DNA from: Prevotella sp.
GTDB lineage: Bacteria; Bacteroidota; Bacteroidia; Bacteroidales; Bacteroidaceae
Direction of reading: 5' to 3'
Assembly (NCBI GenBank): GCA_017458005.1
Contig: JAFTGH010000012.1
Span: 1 to 64,000 of the forward strand
Length of the DNA: 64,000 nucleotides
Of the stretch, positions 40,950 to 49,175 are shown one piece after another. Below the pieces are notes generated by a model that was given only the letters and a program-made list of their open reading frames with translations, had not been told where the DNA came from and made no database searches. Position 1 is the first letter of the stretch. Each line of letters starts with the position of its first letter. A program made the position numbers and the translations under genes.

Positions 40950-41026
40950 CAAAGTTACGAAAAGTTTAGTAAATATCAAAATAATAAGTCGTTCTTTTGT
41001 CTTTAGGAAAATATTGATTACTTTTG
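40950..41026. promoter_or_regulatory. divergent promoters of the CotH and RluA genes
   Basis: Minus strand: TTTG (complement 40976-40979), 19-bp spacer, TAACTTTG (40950-40957). Plus strand: TTTG 40996-40999, 19 bp, TACTTTTG 41019-41026. They are back to back and do not overlap. Confidence 0.7.
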
Positions 41027-41047
41027 CAGGCAAATTGAAAATGAAGC

Positions 41048-41941
41048 ATGAGATATAATCCATACAACCAACAAGGGGAGTACGACCATTTCGTGGTCTC
41101 GAAGGAGCAACCGTTGCTGGAGTTCCTGCTGGAGAATGTCAAGCAAAGTCGTAATAAGGTCAAACTGACATTACAGGGCAGAGGTATCCGTGTGAACGGT
41201 AAGACGGTGAGCCAGTTTGATTTCCTCCTAAAGCCTGGTATGAAAGTTGCTGTGAGCAAGACGAAGCGTAACCAGACACAGTTCAAGAGTCGCTGGTTGA
41301 AAATCGTATATGAGGACCGTTGGCTGATTGTCGTGGAGAAACAACCGGGAATCCTGTCGATGGCGGCAGGTCACTCCTCACTGAATGTGAAAGCGGTGTT
41401 GGACGACTATTTCAAGAAGTCGCACCAGAAGTGTACGGCGCATGTGGTGCATCGTCTGGACCGTGACACTTCAGGATTGATGGTCTATGCAAAGGATATT
41501 GACACAGAGCAGACGTTGGAGCATTATTGGCATGACATCGTCTATGACCGTCGTTATGTGGCGGTGCTTAGTGGCGAGATGGAAAAAGACGAGGGAACTA
41601 TCGCTAACTGGCTAAAGGATAACAAGGCGTATGTGACCTATTCTTCCCCCGTCGACAATGGTGGTAAGTATGCCGTTACCCACTTCCATGTGCTGGATCG
41701 TACGACAGACCATTCGCTGGTTGAGTTTAAGTTAGAGACAGGGCGTAAGAACCAGATTCGTGTGCATGCCGCAGATATGGGGCATCCCGTTTGTGGCGAT
41801 GTGAAATACGGTGACGGCAATGATCCCCTGCACCGTCTTTGTCTGCATGCTTTCCTATTGTGTATGGAGCATCCTGTGACCCATGAGCGGATGGAGTTTG
41901 AGACCCCAATCCCTGTGGCGTTCCGACAACTGTTTAAGTAG
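41048..41941 (+). CDS. RluA-family RNA pseudouridine synthase
   Basis: A 297-residue protein with an N-terminal S4-like RNA-binding region (residues ~20-75, 'LLEFLLENVKQSRNKVKLTLQGRGIRVNG') and the RluA catalytic domain: 'HVVHRLDRDTSGLMVYAK' with the catalytic Asp, and the late 'TGRKNQIRVHAADMGHPVCGDVKYG'. It isomerises uridine to pseudouridine in rRNA or tRNA. Which site cannot be told from the sequence. Good promoter upstream; a period-8 repeat starts on its stop codon. Confidence 0.88.
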   Translation: MRYNPYNQQGEYDHFVVSKEQPLLEFLLENVKQSRNKVKLTLQGRGIRVNGKTVSQFDFLLKPGMKVAVSKTKRNQTQFKSRWLKIVYEDRWLIVVEKQPGILSMAAGHSSLNVKAVLDDYFKKSHQKCTAHVVHRLDRDTSGLMVYAKDIDTEQTLEHYWHDIVYDRRYVAVLSGEMEKDEGTIANWLKDNKAYVTYSSPVDNGGKYAVTHFHVLDRTTDHSLVEFKLETGRKNQIRVHAADMGHPVCGDVKYGDGNDPLHRLCLHAFLLCMEHPVTHERMEFETPIPVAFRQLFK

Positions 41942-41964
41942 TAATGGAGTTAAGAAGTTAAGTA
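41939..41964 (+). repeat. period-8 repeat (AGTTAAGW) after the RluA gene
   Basis: The spacer runs from the stop codon as GAGTTAAG, AAGTTAAG, TAGG and ends 2 bases before ATG 41967. Confidence 0.65.
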
Positions 41965-41966
41965 GG

Positions 41967-42143
41967 ATGGAGAATTTGACCTATTATATCGTATTATTGT
42001 TGATGGTGATCATCGGCTTCTTTGTTGTGAAGAAGGTGGTGGGCTGTTTGATGAAGAGCATCATCACAATCATATTGATTATCGTGATGATAGCCCTGTG
42101 GTATTTCTTCCTCAGAGAAGGAGCAACCCCGCCGACACTGTAA
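41967..42143 (+). CDS. small two-helix membrane protein, 58 aa
   Basis: Residues ~5-27 ('YYIVLLLMVIIGFFVVKKVVG') and ~30-49 are hydrophobic helices, followed by a short tail 'REGATPPTL'. The gene begins 25 bases after the RluA stop. Its last 32 bases overlap the end of the convergent menA gene. Similar tiny proteins with a VKKVxGC turn exist in Bacteroidales to my recollection. Function unknown. Confidence 0.6.
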   Translation: MENLTYYIVLLLMVIIGFFVVKKVVGCLMKSIITIILIIVMIALWYFFLREGATPPTL

Positions 42144-43023
42144 GTCCGTAGATGAGGATGTTGCGGGCCGTCTCGCCCAGACACTCGTTGAGTTGCTTGC
42201 CTTGGTGGATGCGCCTCATCTTCAGCCATGTGAAGACATGCAATACCAGATAGATGAGAGGTAAGATGAAGGCAAGCACATGCTGGTTTGTCCAGAAGAC
42301 TATCCCCATCAGGCAGGCGATGACACCGATACTGAGGTAGAGGTGCTCGGTGGCTTTCTCGCCGATATGCACCACGAGGGTGTTCTTGCCATCCCGCTTG
42401 TCGTTGTCACGGTCACGGTAATTGTTGACAATCAAGAGCGCGTCAATCACTAGTCCACAGGCAATGGATGCGATAAGCACCTCGTAAGTGATGGTATGGA
42501 GTTGTATATAATAGGTGATACAAACAGGTACGATGCCGAAGAACAATAGCACGAGGACATCGCCCATGCCGAGATAGGAGAGATGGGTGGTGTATAGGAA
42601 ACAGAACGCGACACAGAGCGCCCCGACGAGTATCATCTCCAATCCTCCGAAATACACCAAGGGTAGTCCGATGACACATGCCGCACAGGTGGTGGCGGCA
42701 ATGGCGCGCTTCATCGCATCTGTTGTGACCCATCCCTGTGTACAGGCACGCAATGGTCCCAGACGGGTCGCCGTGTCGTCATTACCACGGGCGTAGTCGA
42801 AGAAGTCGTTGATAAAGTTAGCGTCAATCTGCATGACAAGGGCGAAGAGCATGCACAGCAGTGCTGCCGTCCAACTGAAGACATCGTCACCATAGAGGAA
42901 GGCGTCTGTATAGGCGAGTGAGAGTCCTATCAATACTGGTACAGCAGCACCAGATAGTGTCTTGGGACGTGCTGCAAGCACCCATGCCTTGAGAGAGTTT
43001 TGCTTGATGGTTGTATCGTTCAT
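42112..43023 (-). CDS. menA: 1,4-dihydroxy-2-naphthoate polyprenyltransferase
   Basis: A 303-residue UbiA-superfamily membrane enzyme that prenylates DHNA in menaquinone synthesis. 'WVLAARPKTLSGAAVPVLIG' is the MenA opening; the Mg-diphosphate motifs are 'DANFINDFFDYARGNDD' (first Asp-rich) and 'NNYRDRDNDKRDGKNTL' (second). Eight to nine membrane helices. Start ATG 43023 is chosen since the frame upstream crosses the promoter. menG, the last menaquinone step, is at 54664 in a different operon. Confidence 0.92.
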   Translation of the reverse strand: MNDTTIKQNSLKAWVLAARPKTLSGAAVPVLIGLSLAYTDAFLYGDDVFSWTAALLCMLFALVMQIDANFINDFFDYARGNDDTATRLGPLRACTQGWVTTDAMKRAIAATTCAACVIGLPLVYFGGLEMILVGALCVAFCFLYTTHLSYLGMGDVLVLLFFGIVPVCITYYIQLHTITYEVLIASIACGLVIDALLIVNNYRDRDNDKRDGKNTLVVHIGEKATEHLYLSIGVIACLMGIVFWTNQHVLAFILPLIYLVLHVFTWLKMRRIHQGKQLNECLGETARNILIYGLTVSAGLLLL

Positions 43024-43046
43024 TTGTTTTTTTTGCTTGAATCTTC

Positions 43047-43081
43047 TTGCAAAAGTAAGGAATATTACGTATATTTGCAAA
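43047..43081. promoter_or_regulatory. interlocked divergent promoters of menA and the HD gene
   Basis: Plus strand: TTG 43047-43049, 20 bp, TATATTTG 43070-43077. Minus strand: TTTG (complement 43078-43081), 20 bp, TACTTTTG (complement 43050-43057). The two promoters occupy the same 35 bp, so they should exclude each other. Confidence 0.7.
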
Positions 43082-43099
43082 AATTTTAACCACTTTCTG

Positions 43100-43741
43100 A
43101 TGATTAACAATACGGCAAGTCTTGATTTGGTGGAGTTTGTGGAGACACAGATATTGCCTCGCTATGCTGATTTTGACAAGGCTCATAACCTGAGTCATGT
43201 CACTCGGGTAATACGTCGTTCTATTGATTTGGCGAGACAGACGGGGGCGGATATGAACATGGTATATGTGATAGCCGCCTATCATGACTTGGGACTGAGT
43301 GGTCCCCGTGCCATCCACCATCTGACCAGTGGGAAGATACTGATACAGGACGCACGATTGAAACGGTGGTTCTCGCCAGAGCAGTTAAAGGTTATGAAAG
43401 AGGCTGTGGAGGATCATCGTGCCTCTGCCTCGCATACTCCTCGTAGTATTTATGGCAAGATAGTGGCTGAGGCAGACCGTGACCTTCATCCGGAAACCGT
43501 GATTCGCCGTACTATCCAGTTTGGACTTGCCAACTATCCCGAGATGGATAAGGAGGGGCATTGGAGACGATTCTGTCAGCATATGGCGGAGAAATATGCG
43601 GTCAACGGCTATATCCGCCTGTGGATACAAGGGTCGGAGAACGAGCGCAATCTGAATGAGTTACGCTCATTGATTGTTAATCCCACAGAGATGCGGAAAG
43701 TTTTTGATAAAATCTTTCTAGAGGAGTCTGGGGCGATTTGA
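43100..43741 (+). CDS. HD-domain phosphohydrolase
   Basis: A 213-residue protein of the HD superfamily: first metal His in 'HNLSHVTRVIRRS', the HD pair in 'IAAYHDLGLSG', and further ligands 'VEDHRASA' and 'AEADRDL'. Related proteins hydrolyse nucleotides or phosphate esters with a divalent metal. The frame upstream of 43100 lies in menA and its promoter, so the start is ATG 43100. Substrate not known. It ends just before the convergent porin gene. Confidence 0.85.
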   Translation: MINNTASLDLVEFVETQILPRYADFDKAHNLSHVTRVIRRSIDLARQTGADMNMVYVIAAYHDLGLSGPRAIHHLTSGKILIQDARLKRWFSPEQLKVMKEAVEDHRASASHTPRSIYGKIVAEADRDLHPETVIRRTIQFGLANYPEMDKEGHWRRFCQHMAEKYAVNGYIRLWIQGSENERNLNELRSLIVNPTEMRKVFDKIFLEESGAI

Positions 43742-43762
43742 ACTTTCTAGGGCTTTTGCGCC

Positions 43763-46120
43763 TTAGTTGTAGAAATTCCAAGAGACTCCAAAACGGAAGA
43801 CGCTGCCATTGGTTGGATGATGAGGGGTCAGGAACATCATCTTATTGCCTGACGCATTGTTGACATGACTCATCATCACAAAGAAACGAGCACGCTTCAA
43901 ATGGAAATTCGCATAGACATCCACGAAAGGATAACCTCCTAATTCCACACGGCTGTCGCTATTCTGCTGAATGGCAAACTGTCCGATAAGCGGGAGATAG
44001 TCTGGGGCATTGTATTTCGTGAAGAAGGTAACGTCACCACCGAGTTCAACACTCAGCACTTTAGCGATCTTGAATTTCAGATATAGGTTGCTGAAGATAT
44101 TCAAGGCGGGAAGTGGCAACACCTCCTTGTTGCTGGAGTTCTGGTAGGTGATGACATTCTCCCAGTTGAGAATGCCTAATTGGAAATCCTGTCGCAGTTG
44201 GGCGGTCATGACGTTGATGTTTCCACTCTCCTGATAGACATCTCCTGTCAAGTTTGAGCGACCGTAGGTGTCTGTCATGGTGTAACTCATACCGAAATAG
44301 GTGTAGTTCTGTATCTCCTCAATGGCAACACGCAACTGGGTGCGGGTCTTAGGATAGGTGAGGAGTCCCTCTATACGGGTACGGGTCTCCTTGTCGTAAT
44401 CGGAATGATCCCACCAAAGATGTTTGGAATGATAGTTTGTCTTGAAGAAGGTGGGATTGAAACGGTAAAAGGATGCCTTTGCCGCTAATTGCAGGGTGTC
44501 TCCAAAGAGCGGGAAATTGAGGTCGGTGGAGAAATCGACATTCAGGGAGCCCGCATCAGGTCCAACCACCCACGCCTCAGCAAGCAGATTGTAGTGAAGG
44601 GTCTTACCTTGCGTCTTTGACATTTGCCCTCCTACACTCAGATGTCCTTCCGACCACGAATTCATGAAATAGGTATCAGCATCCTCATCCAAGTCTGGCA
44701 TCTGGAATTTGCGGTGCTCATAACTGATGAATCCCTTCAGTCCAGCCTTGGCGTATTTGTTGAATCCCTCCAGCAAGGCTATGGCAAATGTGTTCTTGAT
44801 AGATAGGTGTTTATACTGGTCGTAGATAGAGTCATTGCCATATTCCCCTTTCTCATTATAGTTATAGAAGGTATCCATATAGTAGTCGCTGGGGGAGGAA
44901 TATGCTTGATAGATACGACTGTGCCTATTGATGTCAAGGGTATGGATGAAACTGGTGACAGGGACATATTCCAGTTTCATAGTGGCATCAATGGAGTCCT
45001 GTCGTGCCTGTTCCGCCATCAGACTGTCCATCTTTTCAGGAGAGTCTACCTTAATACGGGTGGAGTCAACCATCTCCGTGGGTTTCTCGCCATTCATGGG
45101 AAGGTCACCCGCAATACGGGCGTTGTCAGGTCTACCCGTAGGAGCGTTGTTGGCTATCTTTCCGCCCTTGCGCCCAAGATTCATATTCTCCTCTTTTCCC
45201 TTGTTCTCCCGTGCCAACTTCTCTTTGGCGGAGGCTGCGGCAAACTGTCGTGCCTTGATTTCCTCGTCAGTCATCTTCACCTTTCGATAGAATCCAAGGT
45301 TATAGCGATGAGTGAGGAAGAAATGGATGGAGTTATTACGGTTCCAGTTCTTAGAGAGTATGGTGGGAATCTCCTCCTCGCTAAACTGGTCGTCGAAACT
45401 CTCAGGGTGGGTGATATAGTTGTCGTTGGTGATACCACCATTCTCTGTCGCCTTCCGATGATAGGTCGAGAAGAGGGCATGCATCTGGTAGCGGTTACCA
45501 ATATAGGAGGCGAAGAGTGATGCTCTGAAATGCGAGTTGCTTTGGTTTTGGTAATAGCCACGGGCATAATGGTAGTCTAAATCGAATCCCAACCCTAACC
45601 GCTTGTTGGCATTGATAGCAAACTTGGCATCAATATGATCCTCACCATTCTGCTTATTACCACAGTCATCATAACTGATATTGGTATAGGGCGACAGGGT
45701 ATTCACAAACAAGAAGTCCTCAGGCTGCTTCGTCGTATAGTCGTAGGGCTGTGTGAAGAAGAACTCACTCGCCAGAGGACGGTCGATGAAGATACGGCTT
45801 AGGCGTGGGGTATAGTTGCTGCCCGTGGTGTTGTACTCTCCATAGACTCCCGTGTTGAAGATCGTGTTCTGGAAAAGATGTGGCATTGTGTCAACCTCGG
45901 CAGGGCGGATGTCCCCAAAATGACGGTCGACAGTCCATACGCGAACACCACGAGGAATCTCCTTGTTTTGGACAGAGTCACGGCGGTTGGGATTGAAATT
46001 GCCGTTACTCTCATCCCTTTGGGTGATGAAGCCGTCCTCGTCGATTTGGTTATAAACCTGTGCATGCATAGCAGATGCCATACATGCCAAGAGTGTCAGC
46101 GTATATAGATGTTTCTTCAA
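43763..46120 (-). CDS. putative outer-membrane porin (Porin_10-like)
   Basis: A 785-residue outer-membrane protein with signal peptide 'KKHLYTLTLLACMASAMHAQ'. Early 'RRDSVQNKEIPRGVRVWTVD' and 'FTQPYDYTTKQPEDFLFVNTLSPYTN'-like segments are those of the Bacteroidetes 'putative porin' family (PF14121). The rest is a large beta barrel ending in Phe-Tyr-Asn ('SVFRFGVSWNFYN'). A Lys/Glu/Met-rich loop lies at about residues 290-390. The start codon is TTG (46118-46120), overlapping the stop of the small gene upstream (TTGA), so initiation is probably coupled. Confidence 0.82.
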   Translation of the reverse strand: MKKHLYTLTLLACMASAMHAQVYNQIDEDGFITQRDESNGNFNPNRRDSVQNKEIPRGVRVWTVDRHFGDIRPAEVDTMPHLFQNTIFNTGVYGEYNTTGSNYTPRLSRIFIDRPLASEFFFTQPYDYTTKQPEDFLFVNTLSPYTNISYDDCGNKQNGEDHIDAKFAINANKRLGLGFDLDYHYARGYYQNQSNSHFRASLFASYIGNRYQMHALFSTYHRKATENGGITNDNYITHPESFDDQFSEEEIPTILSKNWNRNNSIHFFLTHRYNLGFYRKVKMTDEEIKARQFAAASAKEKLARENKGKEENMNLGRKGGKIANNAPTGRPDNARIAGDLPMNGEKPTEMVDSTRIKVDSPEKMDSLMAEQARQDSIDATMKLEYVPVTSFIHTLDINRHSRIYQAYSSPSDYYMDTFYNYNEKGEYGNDSIYDQYKHLSIKNTFAIALLEGFNKYAKAGLKGFISYEHRKFQMPDLDEDADTYFMNSWSEGHLSVGGQMSKTQGKTLHYNLLAEAWVVGPDAGSLNVDFSTDLNFPLFGDTLQLAAKASFYRFNPTFFKTNYHSKHLWWDHSDYDKETRTRIEGLLTYPKTRTQLRVAIEEIQNYTYFGMSYTMTDTYGRSNLTGDVYQESGNINVMTAQLRQDFQLGILNWENVITYQNSSNKEVLPLPALNIFSNLYLKFKIAKVLSVELGGDVTFFTKYNAPDYLPLIGQFAIQQNSDSRVELGGYPFVDVYANFHLKRARFFVMMSHVNNASGNKMMFLTPHHPTNGSVFRFGVSWNFYN

Positions 46121-46290
46121 TTCTTGTCTTCAAGTTTAAGTAGACGCACGACGACCTCGATAAACTTGAACGCCATAGCGACAATGATAATATAGGTACC
46201 CGTCTCTTTATTGCCCCAATAATATGTGGCCATTCCAGCAGCGGCACCAATGACGAAAATGGTGTTGAGGATATTACGAAGGAGTCTCAT
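46117..46290 (-). CDS. small membrane protein, 57 aa, between DUF4468 and porin genes
   Basis: A short frame with ATG at 46290 and TGA ending at 46117. The product MRLLRNILNTIFVIGAAAGM... has two hydrophobic segments (residues ~8-24 and ~32-47) separated by 'YYWGNKETGT'. Its ATG overlaps the DUF4468 stop by 4 bases and its TGA overlaps the porin TTG start. This double coupling is strong evidence that it is a real gene of a three-gene operon. Function unknown; perhaps assists envelope insertion of the porin. Confidence 0.75.
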   Translation of the reverse strand: MRLLRNILNTIFVIGAAAGMATYYWGNKETGTYIIIVAMAFKFIEVVVRLLKLEDKN

Positions 46291-46913
46291 TTCAGCAACC
46301 CCTCAATTTTATTGAACAGGTAGTCCTTGCGGTCAATGGTCTTACGGCGGAACTTACCAGTCAATGGCAATAACTTGGTGTTCTTCTTGTTGACAGCCAC
46401 TTTATCCGTGATCCAATCCTCTGCCTTATATCGTTGTGCCTTACGCTGCTCCTCATAGAGATACTTGATGTGCGACATCTCCACGACGACTTTTCCATCC
46501 TGACAGGAAGCCTTCAGCACATAGTAGAAACGGGTGCGGTCGAGGGATATGACATTACTCTGGAATACCAACCATTCCTCATAACGGGCTCCCAACTCAT
46601 AGTCTGTTGTATCTGCCTTCACTATCTCGCTGTTGAGTTGGTTAGACTCCTTGGTCATATCTTGCAGAAACTTGCCGATGATATTGTATAACTCAAAAGC
46701 CGTCTTGCCAGGGGCTTCGAAGGTTCTGGAGAATACCACTTTGCCATCTACTACAGGTACTGCGCCTTGCAAATACTTCTGATTAGGGTCGGGCTTTGCG
46801 ACAACCGCCTTTGCGGCTTCTTCCTGTTTCTTCTCGGGTTGCTCCCAAGTGTTCTGGGCAAACCCCGTCATAGGTATGCTTGCTATAAGCACTGTCCATA
46901 CAAAATGTCTCAT
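46287..46913 (-). CDS. DUF4468-type secreted protein
   Basis: A 208-residue periplasmic or outer-membrane-associated protein with signal peptide MRHFVWTVLIASIPMTGFAQ. 'VPVVDGKVVFSRTFEAPGKTAFELYNIIGKFL' is the N-terminal strand-turn-helix of DUF4468 (TBP-like fold), followed by 'VFQSNVISLDRTRFYYVLKA' and 'VVVEMSHIKYLYEEQR'. First gene of the operon with the 57-residue protein and the porin. Function of the family is unknown. Confidence 0.78.
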   Translation of the reverse strand: MRHFVWTVLIASIPMTGFAQNTWEQPEKKQEEAAKAVVAKPDPNQKYLQGAVPVVDGKVVFSRTFEAPGKTAFELYNIIGKFLQDMTKESNQLNSEIVKADTTDYELGARYEEWLVFQSNVISLDRTRFYYVLKASCQDGKVVVEMSHIKYLYEEQRKAQRYKAEDWITDKVAVNKKNTKLLPLTGKFRRKTIDRKDYLFNKIEGLLK

Positions 46914-46941
46914 TATCGTAGCGTTTTGTTGTTTTTGAGTG

Positions 46942-46949
46942 CAAAAATA
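46942..46949 (-). promoter_or_regulatory. -7 element (TATTTTTG) of the DUF4468-porin operon
   Basis: On the minus strand TATTTTTG fits TAnnTTTG, 29 bases before ATG 46913. Confidence 0.5.
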
Positions 46950-46987
46950 CGAATAATCAGCATAACAGCCTAATAAATTATGATAAT

Positions 46988-49018
46988 TTATTTTAATTCC
47001 AGTTCTTTCTGTAGTCTGACGATCTCGTCACGATACTGCGCGGCCTGCAGGAAGTCGAGTTTCTTTGCCGCCTCCTTCATGAGTCTTGTCGTCTCGGCAA
47101 TACTCTTCTCCAGTTGTGGACGGGTCATGCGCTGCACGATAGGATCGGCGGCGAAGGCACCTTGCTCCATCGGACTGATGTAGACGGTCTGAGCCTGTCT
47201 CTCCGTATCCTCTCCTTCAGTCGTCTGTCGCAGGTCACTCTGTTTGATGGCTTTCTCAATCTGTTTGGGTGTAATGCCGTGCTCCTCGTTGTAGCGCATC
47301 TGTTTCATCCTACGACGTGCCGTCTCGTCGATAGTCAGTTGCATCGATGCTGTGATGGTATCAGCATACATGATAACTTTGCCATTCACATTACGGGCGG
47401 CACGTCCTGCCGTCTGGGTCAGTGAGCGGTGGGAACGAAGGAAACCTTCCTTGTCAGCATCAAGGATAGCGACCAACGACACCTCTGGCAGGTCAAGTCC
47501 CTCGCGCAACAGGTTAACACCGACCAGTACGTCGAACGTGCCGTTGCGCAGATTCTCCAGAATCTTTACCCTTTCGAGAGTCGTCACTTCACTATGGATG
47601 TAGGCTGTCTGAATACCGTTATTTAATAGGTATTCACTCAGTTCCTCCGCCATGCGTTTGGTGAGTGTCGTCACCAATACACGTTCCTTGCGATGGACAC
47701 GGGTGAGTATCTCGTCCATGAGGTCGTCAATCTGGTTCTCAGTCGGACGAACCTCAATCTCGGGATCGAGCAGTCCTGTGGGGCGTATCAGTTGTTCTAC
47801 CACGACACCCTCAGCCTCGTTGAGTTCGTAGTCAGCAGGTGTGGCACTGACGTAGATAATCTGATTCGTCATTTGCTGAAACTCGTCGAAAGTCAACGGT
47901 CGGTTGTCGAAGGCGGCAGGCAGGCGGAATCCGAACTCCACCAGATTGGTCTTGCGGGCTCGGTCACCTCCATACATCGCCCCGATCTGAGGGACACTGA
48001 CATGACTCTCGTCAATCATCATCAGATAGTCGTCAGGGAAAAAGTCGAGCAGGCAATAAGGGCGTTCTCCTGCCAGTCTGCCGTCAAAGTAGCGAGAATA
48101 ATTCTCTATTCCTGAGCAGTGTCCTAATTCCTTGATCATCTCCATGTCATACTCTACACGCTCCTTGATGCGCTGTGCCTTGATGCCGTCGCCCATCTCC
48201 TCGAAAAACGCAACCTGTTTCACCAAGTCGTCTTGTATCTGGCGGATAGCGATGTTAGTCTGTTCCTGTGAGGTCATAAAGAGGTTAGCAGGGTAGAGTT
48301 TATACTCCTCAAAACTATTGAGGCGGTCCATCGTCATACTGTCCAGTTCCTCAATGGCATCTATCTCATCATCCCAGAAGGTGATGCGTAAGATGACCTC
48401 ATTATATGCCATGGCGATGTCGACAGTGTCGCCCTTTACACGGAAACAGCCACGTTTCAGTTCAATATCATTCCTGACATAAAGGGCTGCGACTAATTTT
48501 CTTAACAAAGCGTTACGGTCTAGGATTTGTCCCTTATGCAACTCGATGACATTCTCATGTAGGGCGACAGGACTTCCCATACCGTATATGCAACTAATGG
48601 ATGATACGACGATAACGTCTTTTCTTCCTGAGAGCAAGGCACTTACGGCGCGAAGTCTTAAGCGGTCTATCTCTTCATTGATGGCAAGGTCTTTCTCTAT
48701 ATAGGTGTCAGTCGTGGGTAAGTATGCCTCAGGCTGATAGTAGTCATAATAACTGACATAATATTCGACGGCATTCTCAGGGAAGAACCCTCGCATCTCC
48801 TCATAGAGTTGGGCGGCAAGTGTTTTGTTATGGGAGAGAATAAGGGTAGGGCGGTTGATATTTGCGATGACATTCGCCATCGTGAAAGTCTTGCCCGATC
48901 CTGTCACACCCAGCAACACTTGTGCCTTGTCGCCTCTCTCCACTCCATCCGTCAGTTGGCGGATAGCCTCTGGTTGGTCACCTGTCGGCTTGTATTTAGA
49001 TGTCAATTGAAAGTTCAT
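46988..49018 (-). CDS. uvrB: UvrABC system protein B
   Basis: A 676-residue excision-repair helicase-like protein that with UvrA finds DNA damage and with UvrC cuts it. Walker A 'LGVTGSGKTFTMANVI', the beta-hairpin region 'EYYVSYYDYYQPEAYLP', Walker B 'MMIDESHVSVPQ', motifs V/VI 'LREGLDLPEVSLVAILDADKEGFLRS' and 'QTAGRAARN', and the C-terminal UVR/UvrC-binding segment ('AAKKLDFLQAAQYRDEIVRLQKEL'). The start is ATG 49018 (MNFQLTSKYKPTGDQPEAI); the longer frame is upstream of the promoter. The transcript may have no leader. Confidence 0.96.
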   Translation of the reverse strand: MNFQLTSKYKPTGDQPEAIRQLTDGVERGDKAQVLLGVTGSGKTFTMANVIANINRPTLILSHNKTLAAQLYEEMRGFFPENAVEYYVSYYDYYQPEAYLPTTDTYIEKDLAINEEIDRLRLRAVSALLSGRKDVIVVSSISCIYGMGSPVALHENVIELHKGQILDRNALLRKLVAALYVRNDIELKRGCFRVKGDTVDIAMAYNEVILRITFWDDEIDAIEELDSMTMDRLNSFEEYKLYPANLFMTSQEQTNIAIRQIQDDLVKQVAFFEEMGDGIKAQRIKERVEYDMEMIKELGHCSGIENYSRYFDGRLAGERPYCLLDFFPDDYLMMIDESHVSVPQIGAMYGGDRARKTNLVEFGFRLPAAFDNRPLTFDEFQQMTNQIIYVSATPADYELNEAEGVVVEQLIRPTGLLDPEIEVRPTENQIDDLMDEILTRVHRKERVLVTTLTKRMAEELSEYLLNNGIQTAYIHSEVTTLERVKILENLRNGTFDVLVGVNLLREGLDLPEVSLVAILDADKEGFLRSHRSLTQTAGRAARNVNGKVIMYADTITASMQLTIDETARRRMKQMRYNEEHGITPKQIEKAIKQSDLRQTTEGEDTERQAQTVYISPMEQGAFAADPIVQRMTRPQLEKSIAETTRLMKEAAKKLDFLQAAQYRDEIVRLQKELELK

Positions 49019-49024
49019 AAGGTA

Positions 49025-49032
49025 CAAAGGTA
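49025..49032 (-). promoter_or_regulatory. uvrB -7 element (TACCTTTG) next to the start codon
   Basis: Minus-strand TACCTTTG ends only 6 bases before the uvrB ATG, so transcription should begin at or within a few bases of the start codon. No SOS-box-like palindrome was seen. Confidence 0.6.
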
Positions 49033-49124
49033 CAAAAAAAATGGTGAAGTGCGAACAAATTACAAGTTTTCTTCGTAACAAACGTTATAATCCAGCGATA
49101 ATTGCTAAAATTCGTTCCTTTTCC

Positions 49125-49155
49125 TTTGGAATTAACGGAAAAATGACTACTTTTG
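49125..49155 (+). promoter_or_regulatory. bamD-rpoZ promoter
   Basis: TTTG 49125-49128, 19 bp, TACTTTTG 49148-49155, 20 bases before ATG 49176. Confidence 0.7.
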
Positions 49156-49175
49156 CACGTCAAATTTGATAAAGG

